DNA from: UBA3006 sp036746695
Lineage (GTDB): Bacteria; Actinomycetota; Acidimicrobiia; Acidimicrobiales; Ilumatobacteraceae
Direction of reading: 5' to 3'
Assembly (NCBI GenBank): GCA_036746695.1
Contig: DAIODP010000001.1
Location: 992,001 to 1,056,000, forward strand
Length of the DNA: 64,000 nt
The notes beneath the pieces were generated by a model. That model worked only from the letters and a program-made list of their open reading frames with translations. It was not told the origin of the DNA and ran no database searches. The position numbers and the translations under genes were made by a program. This document shows, piece after piece, positions 1-8,937 of the stretch (the first letter of the stretch is position 1; the number at the start of each line of letters is the position of its first letter).

Positions 1-1673
1 ACTGTCGAACCCGGAAATGCTTTTGCTAATTGGTCTACCGCCGACGGAACAGCGCCATTAGGAACGTCGGTGAGTTCGGAACGATCGATTGCCTCGTAGG
101 CGTCTTCAACAACTTGCTTCGCCTTTGGTGCGCGGCCACTTGTGGCTGTGTTGTTTTCGGAAACCGAAAACGAAATGGTCAGTGGGCGGCCCGTAAGAAC
201 ACCAATGCGTTCGTTTACTGTGTCGATGTGTTCGAGAGCCTTTTTCATGTGCGGCTCGTTTGGTGCATGAACCACCAGCGTGTTGTCGGCACAACTGACC
301 GCCGTCACCGCGCTGTATAGGGCGCGAACTAACGGCTTTAGGCCGGCAACCATTTCGGGCCATGCTGCCAACACTTGGCCATCGGCCAATGGCTCGGCTG
401 GTGCTGCAATCGGCGCAGGTGCAGGCATGCTGGTAGGTGCAGTCGGGCGCACCATGCTGCCCGTTGTTGCCGCTTGGCTGCGTGCGGGCGCTGTGTTTGC
501 TTTGCCGCCCAGTTGGGCGCGGCCGGTTGCGGGGTTTACCGGTGCGGGACGCGAGATAGGTGCGCTTGCTTCACGCACCACGCCTGCCTCGAGGCGTTCG
601 ATGCGGGCGGTGAGGGCTGCAACATCGTTGCCCGCAACCTGGCTCGTCAGTTTCACGAGCGACACCTCTAACAACAAGCGCGCGTCTGGCGCGTGACGCA
701 TTTCGATTAACGCTTCACCAAGCACTTCGATGGCGCGCACTATTGAACCAAGGCCAAGCCGACGGCCTTGATCGGCAACATGCTCCACTCGTTGTTTCGG
801 CAACTGCACTAAATCAGTCGAAACAATTGAAAGGAAACTTTCGCGCAAGTGGCGAACAATTTCTTCCGTCAGTGTGCGCGGGTCGGTGCCGTGCTGAACC
901 GTTGCTGCTGTTGCAGCAAGCGCACGGCCTGGGTCGTGATCGATAAGAGCTTCGATGAATTCGTCTGAAGAAACTTCGGCATCTACTTCGCCGCCGCCTG
1001 CAGCAACTAGCTCCAGCGCGGAAAGCGTGTCGCGAGCCGAACCGCCACCATGTGTCAACACATGTGCGATGGCGTCTTCACTAACGGTGAGGTTGGCATC
1101 GGTAATCACCCAGCGCACGTGCGCTTCCAAGTCGTCCATTGGCAACAAATGAAACTGCAAGTGTTGCGTGCGGCTGCGAATGGTTTCGCTGACTTTTTGC
1201 GGGTCGGTTGTGGCAAGCACAAATACCACGTGCGGTGGCGGTTCTTCCAGTGTTTTCAGCAAAGCAGCCTCGGCCGGCTTCGACAGCATGTGTACTTCGT
1301 CCAAAATGAACACACGGTGGCGACCAGGGTTGCCAAGCGACGATCGTTCGATTAAATCGCGCATGTTTTCTACGCCGTTATTGCTAGCGGCATCAAGCTC
1401 GAGCACGTCGTAGCTATTGCCGCTATCAATTGCACCGCACGAATTGCACACACCACATGGCTCGCCTTCTTGTGGGTCTTCGCAATTCAAAACTTTTGCC
1501 AAGATGCGTGCGGTGGAAGTTTTTCCCGTGCCACGCGGGCCAGAGAACAAATAGGCCTGGCCTTCGCGATGGTTGATGACGGCGTTGCGCAACGCGCGCA
1601 CCACGTGCTCCTGGCCTTTCAGTTCGTCAAAACGACGAGGCCGATAGCGGCGATATAACGATTGAACAGCCAT
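1..1673 (-). CDS. dnaX: DNA polymerase III subunit gamma/tau, C-terminus cut by window edge
   Basis: Clamp-loader ATPase of the replicative polymerase. The reading frame is open from an ATG at 1673 down to the window start (about 557 codons), so the stop lies outside. The N-terminus MAVQSLYRRYRPRRFDELKG is typical. Walker A GPRGTGKT is at residues 45-52, four zinc-site cysteines are at C64, C73, C76 and C79, and the Walker B/DEVH segment is near 125-128. After about residue 340 there is a low-complexity Ala/Pro linker and then a tau-like C-terminal domain. It is divergent from the CopC/CopD-like gene, with an 83-bp gap. Family assignment is from established DnaX motifs; whether a gamma form is also made cannot be judged here. 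Confidence 0.96.
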   Translation of the reverse strand, partial: MAVQSLYRRYRPRRFDELKGQEHVVRALRNAVINHREGQAYLFSGPRGTGKTSTARILAKVLNCEDPQEGEPCGVCNSCGAIDSGNSYDVLELDAASNNGVENMRDLIERSSLGNPGRHRVFILDEVHMLSKPAEAALLKTLEEPPPHVVFVLATTDPQKVSETIRSRTQHLQFHLLPMDDLEAHVRWVITDANLTVSEDAIAHVLTHGGGSARDTLSALELVAAGGGEVDAEVSSDEFIEALIDHDPGRALAATAATVQHGTDPRTLTEEIVRHLRESFLSIVSTDLVQLPKQRVEHVADQGRRLGLGSIVRAIEVLGEALIEMRHAPDARLLLEVSLVKLTSQVAGNDVAALTARIERLEAGVVREASAPISRPAPVNPATGRAQLGGKANTAPARSQAATTGSMVRPTAPTSMPAPAPIAAPAEPLADGQVLAAWPEMVAGLKPLVRALYSAVTAVSCADNTLVVHAPNEPHMKKALEHIDTVNERIGVLTGRPLTISFSVSENNTATSGRAPKAKQVVEDAYEAIDRSELTDVPNGAVPSAVDQLAKAFPGST

Positions 1674-1742
1674 TGCCTGCGAGCCTATCTAGGCGGTGCA
1701 GTGTGGTCGGGTTGACCCTCATACAGCGCGCAATTCGCTACC

Positions 1743-1754
1743 GTCTAGGTAGAC
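1743..1754. promoter_or_regulatory. short inverted repeat abutting the CopC/CopD-like start codon
   Basis: GTCTA-gg-TAGAC ends two bases before the ATG at 1757 and occupies the position of a ribosome binding site. It could be an operator or a small mRNA hairpin, or chance. A TTGACC hexamer at 1712-1717 might be a -35 element, but I see no well-spaced -10. Confidence 0.2.
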
Positions 1755-1756
1755 CT

Positions 1757-3532
1757 ATGACGAATCGAATGCCGCTTGTCCTTCGCATTGGTGTCGTACT
1801 TGGGCTCATTTTTGGGCTTGGTTTCGCAGCTTCCTCCGCTGGTGCCTCTGGCGCGGCCGGCACCAATGAAGTGGTGTCATCAAACCCTGCTGCCAACCAA
1901 GTGGTCGAGGTTCCGCCCACGCAATTGCAGATGGTGTTTCGTGATGCGCTAGCAAGCCCCGAGGTTGCAAGCACCATGGGCCTTTCGCTTGCATGCGATG
2001 GCACCCTCGTTGGCCTTGCACAGCCACAACTTGGCGCCGACGGGTTCACTGTTTCGGCCGCACTCACGCAAATTCCACCCGCGGGGCTGTGCACCGTCAG
2101 TTGGGCATTGCCCGACAAAAGCATTGGCTCGTTTTCGTTTACCTCCACCGCCACTTCGGAATCTACGCTTGCCCCGGGCGACACCGTCCCCGTTGTTGGC
2201 ACCGACGAACCAGCGGTCATTGGTGAAGTAGTTCCCGTGTCTACGGGTGGCGGCCCTCGTGTTGGTGGCATGTTGGGCTTGTTACGAATTTTGGAGTACC
2301 TGCTTGTTGCAGCAATCTTCGGTGGCCTGATGATGGTGGTGCTGGCGTGGCCAGAGGGCATCGAGTACGGCGTGTGTCTGCGCTTCTTCCGCGTTACGTG
2401 GCTGCTTGCAATCATCACGATGTATTTCGTTGTGGTTATTTCCGCAATGCGACAGTCGGGCGACGGCTTCGCTAGTGCTCTCAATCCGTTCAGTTGGTTC
2501 GGTGCGTTAGACACCGGTTCGGGCCGCATTCTTATGTTGCGTTTCGTATTGGTTGGCGCTTCGTTCTGGGTTGCATTCAAACCCGATCGCGTGTTTGACC
2601 CGGCAACACAAGTGCCGGCAATTTCCATCATCTTTGCAATGATGGCCACCTACGGCCTCACACGTGTTGGCCAAGATGTTGCGCTGTTCTCGTATGTCTT
2701 TGGCGTTGTGCACGCACTTGCTGTTGGTTTATGGATTGGCGGCTTAACGCTGCTTGCACGTGCGGTGCTGATGGGCCCCGGCGAGGAAGATTTGGTTCAC
2801 GCGGTGCGCGGCTTTTCGCGCATCAGTGTTCCTCTGATTATTGCCACCGGGCTCACAGGCGTCATGCAGGTGTACTTGCTCGATGGTTTCAACATCTTCA
2901 CCACAGGCCACGGCCGGCTCAACGTATTGAAGATCATTGTTGTTGCCGCAATGGTCTGGATCACACTCATGCTCAAGTCGTTCACTGTCAACAGGCTTTC
3001 GCGCGAAACCGAACTGACAAACAAAATGGCATGGCGTCTTCGCCGCGCGGTCAGCACCGAATTGCTCATCGGCATTGTGGCGCTTGGTCTCACCTCGTGG
3101 ATGATCCCGATGCGCCCACCACAAGCCAGCGCTTCGGTCAGCGGGCCAAGTGCGGTATACGAGTTTCGTGAAGAACTAAAAAATGATCGCTTCCACGTCA
3201 TCTTGTCGCTGACACCTGGAACCACAGGCGTCAATGCAATGCGCATCGAGTTGCTGAAGCCTTCACGCATCAATAACTTCAGGGTCAACTTGATTCCTCA
3301 AGAAATTGGCTTTGCCGGCATCTCCATCAATGTTCCGCTCAAGCGCCCGGGCGCAGCCATTGTTGCGGGCGACGGCACATTCCTCTTAAATGCACCAGGC
3401 GTGTGGTCGATCGAAATTACGGGGGCCACAACAACGGGCGAACTCGTTCCGCTGGCTACCACGCTCACCGTTACCGAGGCCCCTGTGCCCGAAACGACTG
3501 TTGCCGAAGTGCCCACCACTGTCGGCGGCTAA
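1757..3532 (+). CDS. CopC/CopD-like copper-resistance-type membrane protein
   Basis: 591 residues from the ATG at 1757; an upstream extension to 1673 would overlap the dnaX start and is less likely. It has an N-terminal signal segment (about 1-32), a CopC-like beta domain (about 33-135; SSNPAANQVVEVPPTQLQMV), a linker, then about eight hydrophobic helices of the CopD type (about 165-440). A periplasmic C-terminal beta domain (about 450-575) ends in a Thr/Pro-rich tail. CopCD/YcnJ proteins handle copper at the cell envelope. The His that normally starts mature CopC and binds Cu(II) is not visible (the segment reads GAAGTNEVV), so the copper role is inferred from the fold only. It stands alone between dnaX and the carboxylase genes. 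Confidence 0.78.
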   Translation: MTNRMPLVLRIGVVLGLIFGLGFAASSAGASGAAGTNEVVSSNPAANQVVEVPPTQLQMVFRDALASPEVASTMGLSLACDGTLVGLAQPQLGADGFTVSAALTQIPPAGLCTVSWALPDKSIGSFSFTSTATSESTLAPGDTVPVVGTDEPAVIGEVVPVSTGGGPRVGGMLGLLRILEYLLVAAIFGGLMMVVLAWPEGIEYGVCLRFFRVTWLLAIITMYFVVVISAMRQSGDGFASALNPFSWFGALDTGSGRILMLRFVLVGASFWVAFKPDRVFDPATQVPAISIIFAMMATYGLTRVGQDVALFSYVFGVVHALAVGLWIGGLTLLARAVLMGPGEEDLVHAVRGFSRISVPLIIATGLTGVMQVYLLDGFNIFTTGHGRLNVLKIIVVAAMVWITLMLKSFTVNRLSRETELTNKMAWRLRRAVSTELLIGIVALGLTSWMIPMRPPQASASVSGPSAVYEFREELKNDRFHVILSLTPGTTGVNAMRIELLKPSRINNFRVNLIPQEIGFAGISINVPLKRPGAAIVAGDGTFLLNAPGVWSIEITGATTTGELVPLATTLTVTEAPVPETTVAEVPTTVGG

Positions 3533-3576
3533 GCCGCGTCGGGGCTGCGTAGGCAGCGGGCACTATCGTCATACGG

Positions 3577-5133
3577 GTGAGTAACTCCTCGATGAACGAC
3601 AAATTGACCGACCTGCAAGCCCGCAAAGAGGCCGCCTACAACGCAGGTTCGCCACGCTCGGTAGAGCGACAGCACGAAAAGGGCAAGCTCTTGGCCCGCG
3701 AGCGCATTGCCGTATTGCTCGACGAGGGCAGCTTTCACGAACTGGATTTGCTTGCACGCCACCGCGCACACGCAGCAGGTTTGGAAGAACACCCATACAC
3801 CGACGGCGTCATCACTGGTTGGGGCACCATCGACGGCCGCAAAGTTTTTGTCTTTAGCCAAGACTTCACCGTGTTTGGTGGCGCACTAGGCGAAGTGTTC
3901 GCCGAGAAGATTCACAAGCTGATGGACTTGGCGCTGAAAGTTGGCGCGCCGCTCATCGGCCTCAACGACGGCGCCGGTGCGCGCATCCAAGAAGGCGTCG
4001 TTTCGCTCGCCAGTTACGGTGGCATCTTTCATCGCAACGTGCAAGCGTCGGGAGTTATCCCACAAATCTCCGTGATTCTCGGCCCTTGCGCTGGTGGCGC
4101 CGTGTACTCGCCCGCCATGACCGACTTCATCTTCATGGTGCGCGAGACAAGCCACATGTTCATCACTGGTCCCGACGTTGTCAAAACCGTAACTGGCGAA
4201 GACGTAACACTCGAAGAGTTGGGTGGCGCAATGAGCCACGCTTCAAAGAGTGGTGTTGCAACATTTGTAAGCGCCGACGAACAAGCCTGCTTGCAAGACG
4301 TTCGTTACCTGCTCAGTTTCTTGCCACAAAACAACTTGGGCGAAGCACCAGCAGGCGACGCAACCGACGACCCACAGCGCCTGTGCGAATCGTTGCGCAC
4401 CATCTTGCCCGCATCACCCAATCAGCCGTACGACATGAAGAAAGTCATTGCCGAAGTGATGGACGACGGCGAGTTCTTCGAATACTTCCCACACTGGGCA
4501 AAAAGCATCGTTTGCGGTTTTTCCAGGCTCAATGGTCAATCGGTGGGCGTTGTTGGCAACCAGCCAATGATCTTGGCCGGCGTGCTCGACATCGAGTCCA
4601 GCGAAAAAGCAGCGCGCTTCGTGCGCACCTGCGATGCATTCAACATTCCAATCATCACCTTCGTCGACGTTCCAGGCTTCTTGCCCGGCGTCGATCAGGA
4701 ATACGGCGGCATTATTCGCCACGGCGCAAAGTTGCTGTACGCATATTGCGAATCCACCGTGCCGCGCATCCAAGTAATTACGCGAAAGGCATACGGCGGC
4801 GCATACGTAGTAATGAACTCCAAGTCCATCGGCGCCGACTTGGCATACGCCTGGCCAACTGCCGAACTAGCAGTAATGGGCCCTCAGGGCGCAGTAGAAA
4901 TTGTGTATCGCCGCGAGTTGCAACAAGCAGCCGACCCCGTTGCACGACGCGCCGAACTAGTAACCGAATACACCGAAAAGTATTCGAACCCATACGCCGC
5001 TGCCGAGCGTGGTTACATCGATGACGTCATCGACCCAGCCGAAACCAGAATCAAATTGATTGCGGGCCTCGCAATGTTGCAATCAAAACGAGAAGAGTTG
5101 CCGCGGCGCAAGCACGGCAACATGCCGCTGTAA
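3577..5133 (+). CDS. pccB: acyl-CoA (propionyl-CoA type) carboxylase beta subunit
   Basis: Carboxyltransferase subunit that moves CO2 from biotin to an acyl-CoA, giving methylmalonyl-CoA when propionyl-CoA is the substrate. It has 518 residues, the usual length. The N-terminal half carries DGVITGWGTIDGRKVFVFSQD and the oxyanion glycine segment GPCAGGAVYSPA; the C-terminal half carries the matching oxyanion segment KAYGGAYVVMNSKS. The start is GTG at 3577; an ATG at 3592 is the alternative. The epsilon subunit follows 6 bp downstream and then a CoA-transferase, so the three probably form an operon. The biotin-carboxylase alpha subunit is not in the window. Substrate preference (propionyl versus acetyl) cannot be fixed by eye. 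Confidence 0.95.
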   Translation: MSNSSMNDKLTDLQARKEAAYNAGSPRSVERQHEKGKLLARERIAVLLDEGSFHELDLLARHRAHAAGLEEHPYTDGVITGWGTIDGRKVFVFSQDFTVFGGALGEVFAEKIHKLMDLALKVGAPLIGLNDGAGARIQEGVVSLASYGGIFHRNVQASGVIPQISVILGPCAGGAVYSPAMTDFIFMVRETSHMFITGPDVVKTVTGEDVTLEELGGAMSHASKSGVATFVSADEQACLQDVRYLLSFLPQNNLGEAPAGDATDDPQRLCESLRTILPASPNQPYDMKKVIAEVMDDGEFFEYFPHWAKSIVCGFSRLNGQSVGVVGNQPMILAGVLDIESSEKAARFVRTCDAFNIPIITFVDVPGFLPGVDQEYGGIIRHGAKLLYAYCESTVPRIQVITRKAYGGAYVVMNSKSIGADLAYAWPTAELAVMGPQGAVEIVYRRELQQAADPVARRAELVTEYTEKYSNPYAAAERGYIDDVIDPAETRIKLIAGLAMLQSKREELPRRKHGNMPL

Positions 5134-5139
5134 AGAATC

Positions 5140-5325
5140 ATGCAACACGTCATTGCGCAATCAACTACCGCAGAGGAGGCAACAGCAATTGCTGCCGCCA
5201 TTGAAGCGCTGTGGCCGAAAGCAATGCCGGCTGCACAGCGCGAAAACCCCAACACGTCGTGGCGATTTAGCGGCCGCTGGTGGAGCGACACTTCCGTAAC
5301 ACGCCGAACCCGACCCGGCTTCTAA
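5140..5325 (+). CDS. acyl-CoA carboxylase epsilon subunit
   Basis: A 61-residue protein 6 bp after the beta subunit. The C-terminal signature WRFSGRWW matches the small epsilon subunit (AccE/PccE) that stabilises actinobacterial acyl-CoA carboxylase complexes. An N-terminal Ala-rich helix (AEEATAIAAAIEALW) precedes it. Position directly after pccB is the standard arrangement in Actinobacteria and supports the call strongly despite the small size. Confidence 0.88.
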   Translation: MQHVIAQSTTAEEATAIAAAIEALWPKAMPAAQRENPNTSWRFSGRWWSDTSVTRRTRPGF

Positions 5326-5343
5326 CGCGTTTCGGCGTCACTT

Positions 5344-6468
5344 ATGGCCGCGCCACTTTCCGATCTTCGAGTTGTCGATATCTCCACCGTCTTGGCGGGC
5401 CCAAACTGTGCGCGTTACCTTGCCGACTTCGGCGCAGACGTCATCAAAGTAGAACGACCCAACACAGGAGACTCGCTTCGAGGAATGGCCTGGCGCGACC
5501 CGCGCGATGGCGAAGGCCTGTGGTGGAAACTTGTCAATCGCAACAAGCGCAACATCGCGCTCGACCTCAAAAACGAAGAAGACCTGGCACTGTTGCGCAA
5601 ACTGCTTGATGACGCACATGTACTCGTAGAGAATTTTCGCCCAGGCACACTTGAACGACTGGGACTTGCACCAGACGACTTGTTGAAGCGCAATCCCAAA
5701 CTGGTCATCGTTAGAGTCTCGGGCTTTGGCCAGGATGGCCCTTATGCATCGCGCCCAGGTTTCGCATCGATTGCCGAATCAATGGCAGGCCTTGCCGCAG
5801 TCAGTGGCGACCCGAACGGCCCTCCAATGCTTCCTGCTATCGCACTCACCGATGAGACCACCGGCATCGCGGCTGCATTCGCAACGATGGTTGCATTGCA
5901 TTCCGGTGTTGGCCAAGTTGTCGACATCAACCTGCTCACCACCGTGTTCCAAATCATGGGCCCAGTTATCTCGCTCTACAAACTAAGTGGCCAGTTGCAG
6001 CCACGGCTCGGAAGTGGGCTTCCTTATTCCGTACCTCGCGGCGTGTACCAATGCAACGACGGCAAGTGGGTTGGTGTATCCGCATCAAGCGACAGCGTCG
6101 CGGCACGCGTCATGACTGTGCTTGGTGTTGGCGACGACACTCGTTTCGCAACATTTACTGGCCGCACCGAAAACCGCGATGAGCTTGAAGCGCTCATGGT
6201 TGCCTGGTGTGCGCAACGCACACGCGACGAAGTAGTAGCAACACTTGCCCAAGCAGACGCTGCAGTGGGCCCAGTGTTCGACATGGCCGAAATTGCAACA
6301 GACGAGCACTACGCCGCTAGACAAATGATCGAAACCGTTGGCACCACACCCATGCAGGGGCTTCTCGCCTCGCTGTCGCACACACCTGGCGTTCTACGCT
6401 GGGAAGGTCGGGCGCTAGATGCCGACCACGAAGACATTGCCAAAAATGGATGGGGAGCGACTTCATGA
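5344..6468 (+). CDS. CaiB/BaiF family (class III) CoA-transferase
   Basis: 374 residues. It transfers CoA between carboxylic acids through an aspartyl-CoA thioester. The N-terminus (LRVVDISTVLAGPNCARYLA, DFGADVIKVERP) is the classic class III start. The predicted catalytic Asp is D170 in LTDETTG, at the position expected from formyl-CoA transferase. No rigid substrate can be named; steroid, bile-acid, carnitine and dicarboxylate enzymes share this fold. The stop overlaps the next gene's ATG (ATGA), so it is translationally coupled to the MFS exporter. Confidence 0.92.
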   Translation: MAAPLSDLRVVDISTVLAGPNCARYLADFGADVIKVERPNTGDSLRGMAWRDPRDGEGLWWKLVNRNKRNIALDLKNEEDLALLRKLLDDAHVLVENFRPGTLERLGLAPDDLLKRNPKLVIVRVSGFGQDGPYASRPGFASIAESMAGLAAVSGDPNGPPMLPAIALTDETTGIAAAFATMVALHSGVGQVVDINLLTTVFQIMGPVISLYKLSGQLQPRLGSGLPYSVPRGVYQCNDGKWVGVSASSDSVAARVMTVLGVGDDTRFATFTGRTENRDELEALMVAWCAQRTRDEVVATLAQADAAVGPVFDMAEIATDEHYAARQMIETVGTTPMQGLLASLSHTPGVLRWEGRALDADHEDIAKNGWGATS

Positions 6469-7859
6469 AGCAATGGTCGCGCGGAGCAAAAGTTCTTGCA
6501 CTCACCTCCATCGGCGTCATGCTCGTTTCACTTGATATCTCTATTGTCAACGTTGCCTTTGGTTCCATCGCCCAAGACTTCGGCCCCGAAAGCCGCCGCA
6601 CACTTACTTGGGTCTTTTCCGCCTACAACATTGCTTACGCGGCAGGGTTGCTCACCGCGGGAAGACTCGCCGACGCATTTGGCCGCAAACGAGCATTTCT
6701 CACCGGTCTTTCCATCTTTATGCTCGGTTCTATCTTGTGCGCATTTGCCCCAACTGCGCTCGTGCTTGTTGCTGCACGCGTTGTGCAAGCAATTGGTGGC
6801 GCAATTCTTACTCCCGCATCACTTGCGCTGGTGTTGCCCGAGTTTCCCGTAGAAAAACGATCTGCCGCAATCGGCATCTGGGGCGCAGTTGGCGCGGTTT
6901 CGGCAGCAAGTGGCCCAACCATCGGCGGCTTCCTCGTCGACGCCTTCAGCTGGCACGCTGTATTTCTCATCAACACACCGTTGTGCATAGGTGCACTCAT
7001 CATCGGCTCACGATTGCTGCACGAATCGCGCGATGAAACCGCCCCCCGCACCGTCGACTACATGGGCGCCGCACTCGCCGTCAGCGGCGTCGGCATGCTC
7101 ACACTCATGATCGTGCAAAGCGACGAATGGGGCTGGGTTTCGCAACGCGCACTCATCGTGTTCGGCATTTCCGCGCTACTGATTTTGCTTTTCATCATCC
7201 GCTGCAATACTGCGGCACACCCCGTGCTCGATCTCAAGTTGTTCAAGCTTCCATTTGTCACCGCAGCCGCAATCAGCGGTTTCGGTTTCACCATGGGCTT
7301 TTATTCACTCATATTTGTCAACACCCAATGGTTGCAAAGCGTATGGCTCTTTAGTCCATCGCTTTCTGGCCTTGCTGCAATACCTGGCCCAATTACCGCG
7401 GCGCTCGTGGCGGCACCCGCCGGCCGCGTTGCGCAACGCATCGGACACGGCAAAGTTGTTGCCGTTGGCGCTTTGCTACTCGGCAGTGGCAACCTGTTTC
7501 TCAGTTCACAACTGACTACCGAGGTGCACTACTGGTCGTTATATCTGCCAACGATGATCTACACAGGCCTGGGTGTCGGCATGTGCATCAGTACAATCAG
7601 CAGTTCTGCAACCGCATTTCTCCCTCAGCCAAAGTTTGCAATGGGTTCGGCGCTCAACAACACCGCCCGCCAGGTTGGTGCCGCACTCGGCGTCGCACTC
7701 GTCAGTGCCATGCTCGTCGCTGCAACAAAAACATCCGATCCGCTGCAGGGCTTCCACAACTCGTGGCATCTCACCGCAGGCATCATCTTCGCTTCGGGCA
7801 TTGCCATGCTGGTGCTATTCAGAAAGCCCACCGAAGCACAACTTGCGGCCGCGGTTTAG
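6465..7859 (+). CDS. MFS transporter, DHA2 (14-TM, EmrB/QacA-like) family
   Basis: 464 residues from the ATG at 6465, chosen because GGAG lies 8 bases upstream and it overlaps the CoA-transferase stop as ATGA; 6450 is an alternative. Motif A is visible as GRLADAFGRKRAF in the loop between TM2 and TM3, and motif C-like GxxxGPxxGG as ASGPTIGGFLVD near TM5. About 14 hydrophobic segments are present. DHA2 members are usually drug or metabolite/proton antiporters. Its coupling to an acyl-CoA gene set could mean export of an organic acid, but that is speculation. The stop overlaps the convergent msrA stop by 4 bp. Confidence 0.9.
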   Translation: MKQWSRGAKVLALTSIGVMLVSLDISIVNVAFGSIAQDFGPESRRTLTWVFSAYNIAYAAGLLTAGRLADAFGRKRAFLTGLSIFMLGSILCAFAPTALVLVAARVVQAIGGAILTPASLALVLPEFPVEKRSAAIGIWGAVGAVSAASGPTIGGFLVDAFSWHAVFLINTPLCIGALIIGSRLLHESRDETAPRTVDYMGAALAVSGVGMLTLMIVQSDEWGWVSQRALIVFGISALLILLFIIRCNTAAHPVLDLKLFKLPFVTAAAISGFGFTMGFYSLIFVNTQWLQSVWLFSPSLSGLAAIPGPITAALVAAPAGRVAQRIGHGKVVAVGALLLGSGNLFLSSQLTTEVHYWSLYLPTMIYTGLGVGMCISTISSSATAFLPQPKFAMGSALNNTARQVGAALGVALVSAMLVAATKTSDPLQGFHNSWHLTAGIIFASGIAMLVLFRKPTEAQLAAAV

Positions 7860-8404
7860 CCGTTTTCTTGCAATAGTCCAATCGGGCAAGAAACCCCTGT
7901 GCCACCAATGCCGCAATAACCCGTTGGGTTCTTTTCCAAATATCGCTGGTGGTACTCCTCGGCAACAAAATATTCGGGCGCCATCACTATTTCCGTTGTA
8001 ATCTCCCCAAATCCAGCACTTCGCAAATGAGGCTCAAAAGTCTGTTTGCTTGCAATTGCGCTCTGCAACTGATCTTCTGTCGTGCACATGATCGCACTGC
8101 GATACTGCGTGCCGAAATCGTTTCCTTGGCGCATGCCCTGGGTGGGGTCGTGATTTTCCCAAAACACTTTCAGCAGTTCAGGAAACGAAATGCGAGATGG
8201 GTCAAATTCAACAAATACAACTTCCGCATGCCCCGTATCCGAATAACACACTTCTTTATACGTTGGGTTCTGGGTGCGTCCCCCTGCGTAACCAACCGAT
8301 GTAGAAATGACGCCATCTGTCTGCCACAACAATCGTTCGGCGCCCCAGAAACAGCCCATCCCAAACAGAACCGACTGCGGGGCATTTGGCAATTGTGTAC
8401 TCAT
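7856..8404 (-). CDS. msrA: peptide methionine-(S)-sulfoxide reductase
   Basis: 182 residues (185 if the upstream ATG at 8413 is used). It repairs oxidised methionine in proteins. The catalytic motif GMGCFWGAE is near residue 16, followed by TSVGYAGG, HAEVVFVEFDP and GTQYRSAI, all characteristic of MsrA. Candidate resolving cysteines lie in the C-terminal CGIGGTGVSC stretch. The 3' end overlaps the convergent MFS gene by 4 bp. Confidence 0.95.
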   Translation of the reverse strand: MSTQLPNAPQSVLFGMGCFWGAERLLWQTDGVISTSVGYAGGRTQNPTYKEVCYSDTGHAEVVFVEFDPSRISFPELLKVFWENHDPTQGMRQGNDFGTQYRSAIMCTTEDQLQSAIASKQTFEPHLRSAGFGEITTEIVMAPEYFVAEEYHQRYLEKNPTGYCGIGGTGVSCPIGLLQENG

Positions 8405-8427
8405 GCGTGTCATGCTAAGTCCTACCT

Positions 8428-8937
8428 ATGAGCAATGCACAACCGATCATCCGACCAATTGCGCCATCGGATATTTTGAAAGTGCTAGAGATCAACAACT
8501 CCAATGTTCCTGCGGTTGGTGAACTGACCCTCGAGAAGTTGCACTACTTGGTTGAGCACTCACTACACGCGCTTGTCGTTGAGCACCACGCACTTGTCGG
8601 TTTCTGCATCACCTTTGCGCCTAATGCCCCATACGACAGCCTCAACTACCTCTGGTTTTGCGAACGCTACGAGCAGTTTGTCTACCTCGACAGAATTGCT
8701 TTTACCTCTCAAACCCAAGGCATGGGCTTAGGCAAGTTGCTCTACCAACACATCGAACAACTCATGCGGGAGTCAAGGCTTGAATACCCGCTGTGTTGCG
8801 AAGTGAACCTTGAGCCACCCAACCCGGGTTCGCTGCGCTTTCATCAATCCATTGGTTTTACAGAAGTAGGCCAGCTTGCGGCAACCCACGATAAACGAGT
8901 CTGCCTTCTTATAAAAGAGATACCCTTTATGTCTTGA
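8428..8937 (+). CDS. GNAT family N-acetyltransferase
   Basis: 169 residues. The acetyl-CoA binding motif A is recognisable as LDRIAFTSQTQGMGLGKLLY (about 88-107), followed by EVNLEPPNPGSLRFHQSIGF and the C-terminal VGQLA strand. Substrate is unknown. The stop overlaps the start of the first DUF6311-like gene (TGATG), although that membrane-protein block differs in base composition, so the coupling may be accidental. Confidence 0.85.
   Translation: MSNAQPIIRPIAPSDILKVLEINNSNVPAVGELTLEKLHYLVEHSLHALVVEHHALVGFCITFAPNAPYDSLNYLWFCERYEQFVYLDRIAFTSQTQGMGLGKLLYQHIEQLMRESRLEYPLCCEVNLEPPNPGSLRFHQSIGFTEVGQLAATHDKRVCLLIKEIPFMS

Noticed and set aside
1738..2649. 303-codon open frame antisense to the CopC/CopD-like gene
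   Set aside because: It lies wholly within a well-supported membrane-protein gene, has no recognisable domain, and its composition follows from the codon bias of the real gene.
4086..5024. 312-codon open frame in +2 within the carboxylase beta gene
   Set aside because: Arg-rich, low-complexity translation typical of a frame-shifted GC-rich gene; the carboxylase frame is intact throughout.
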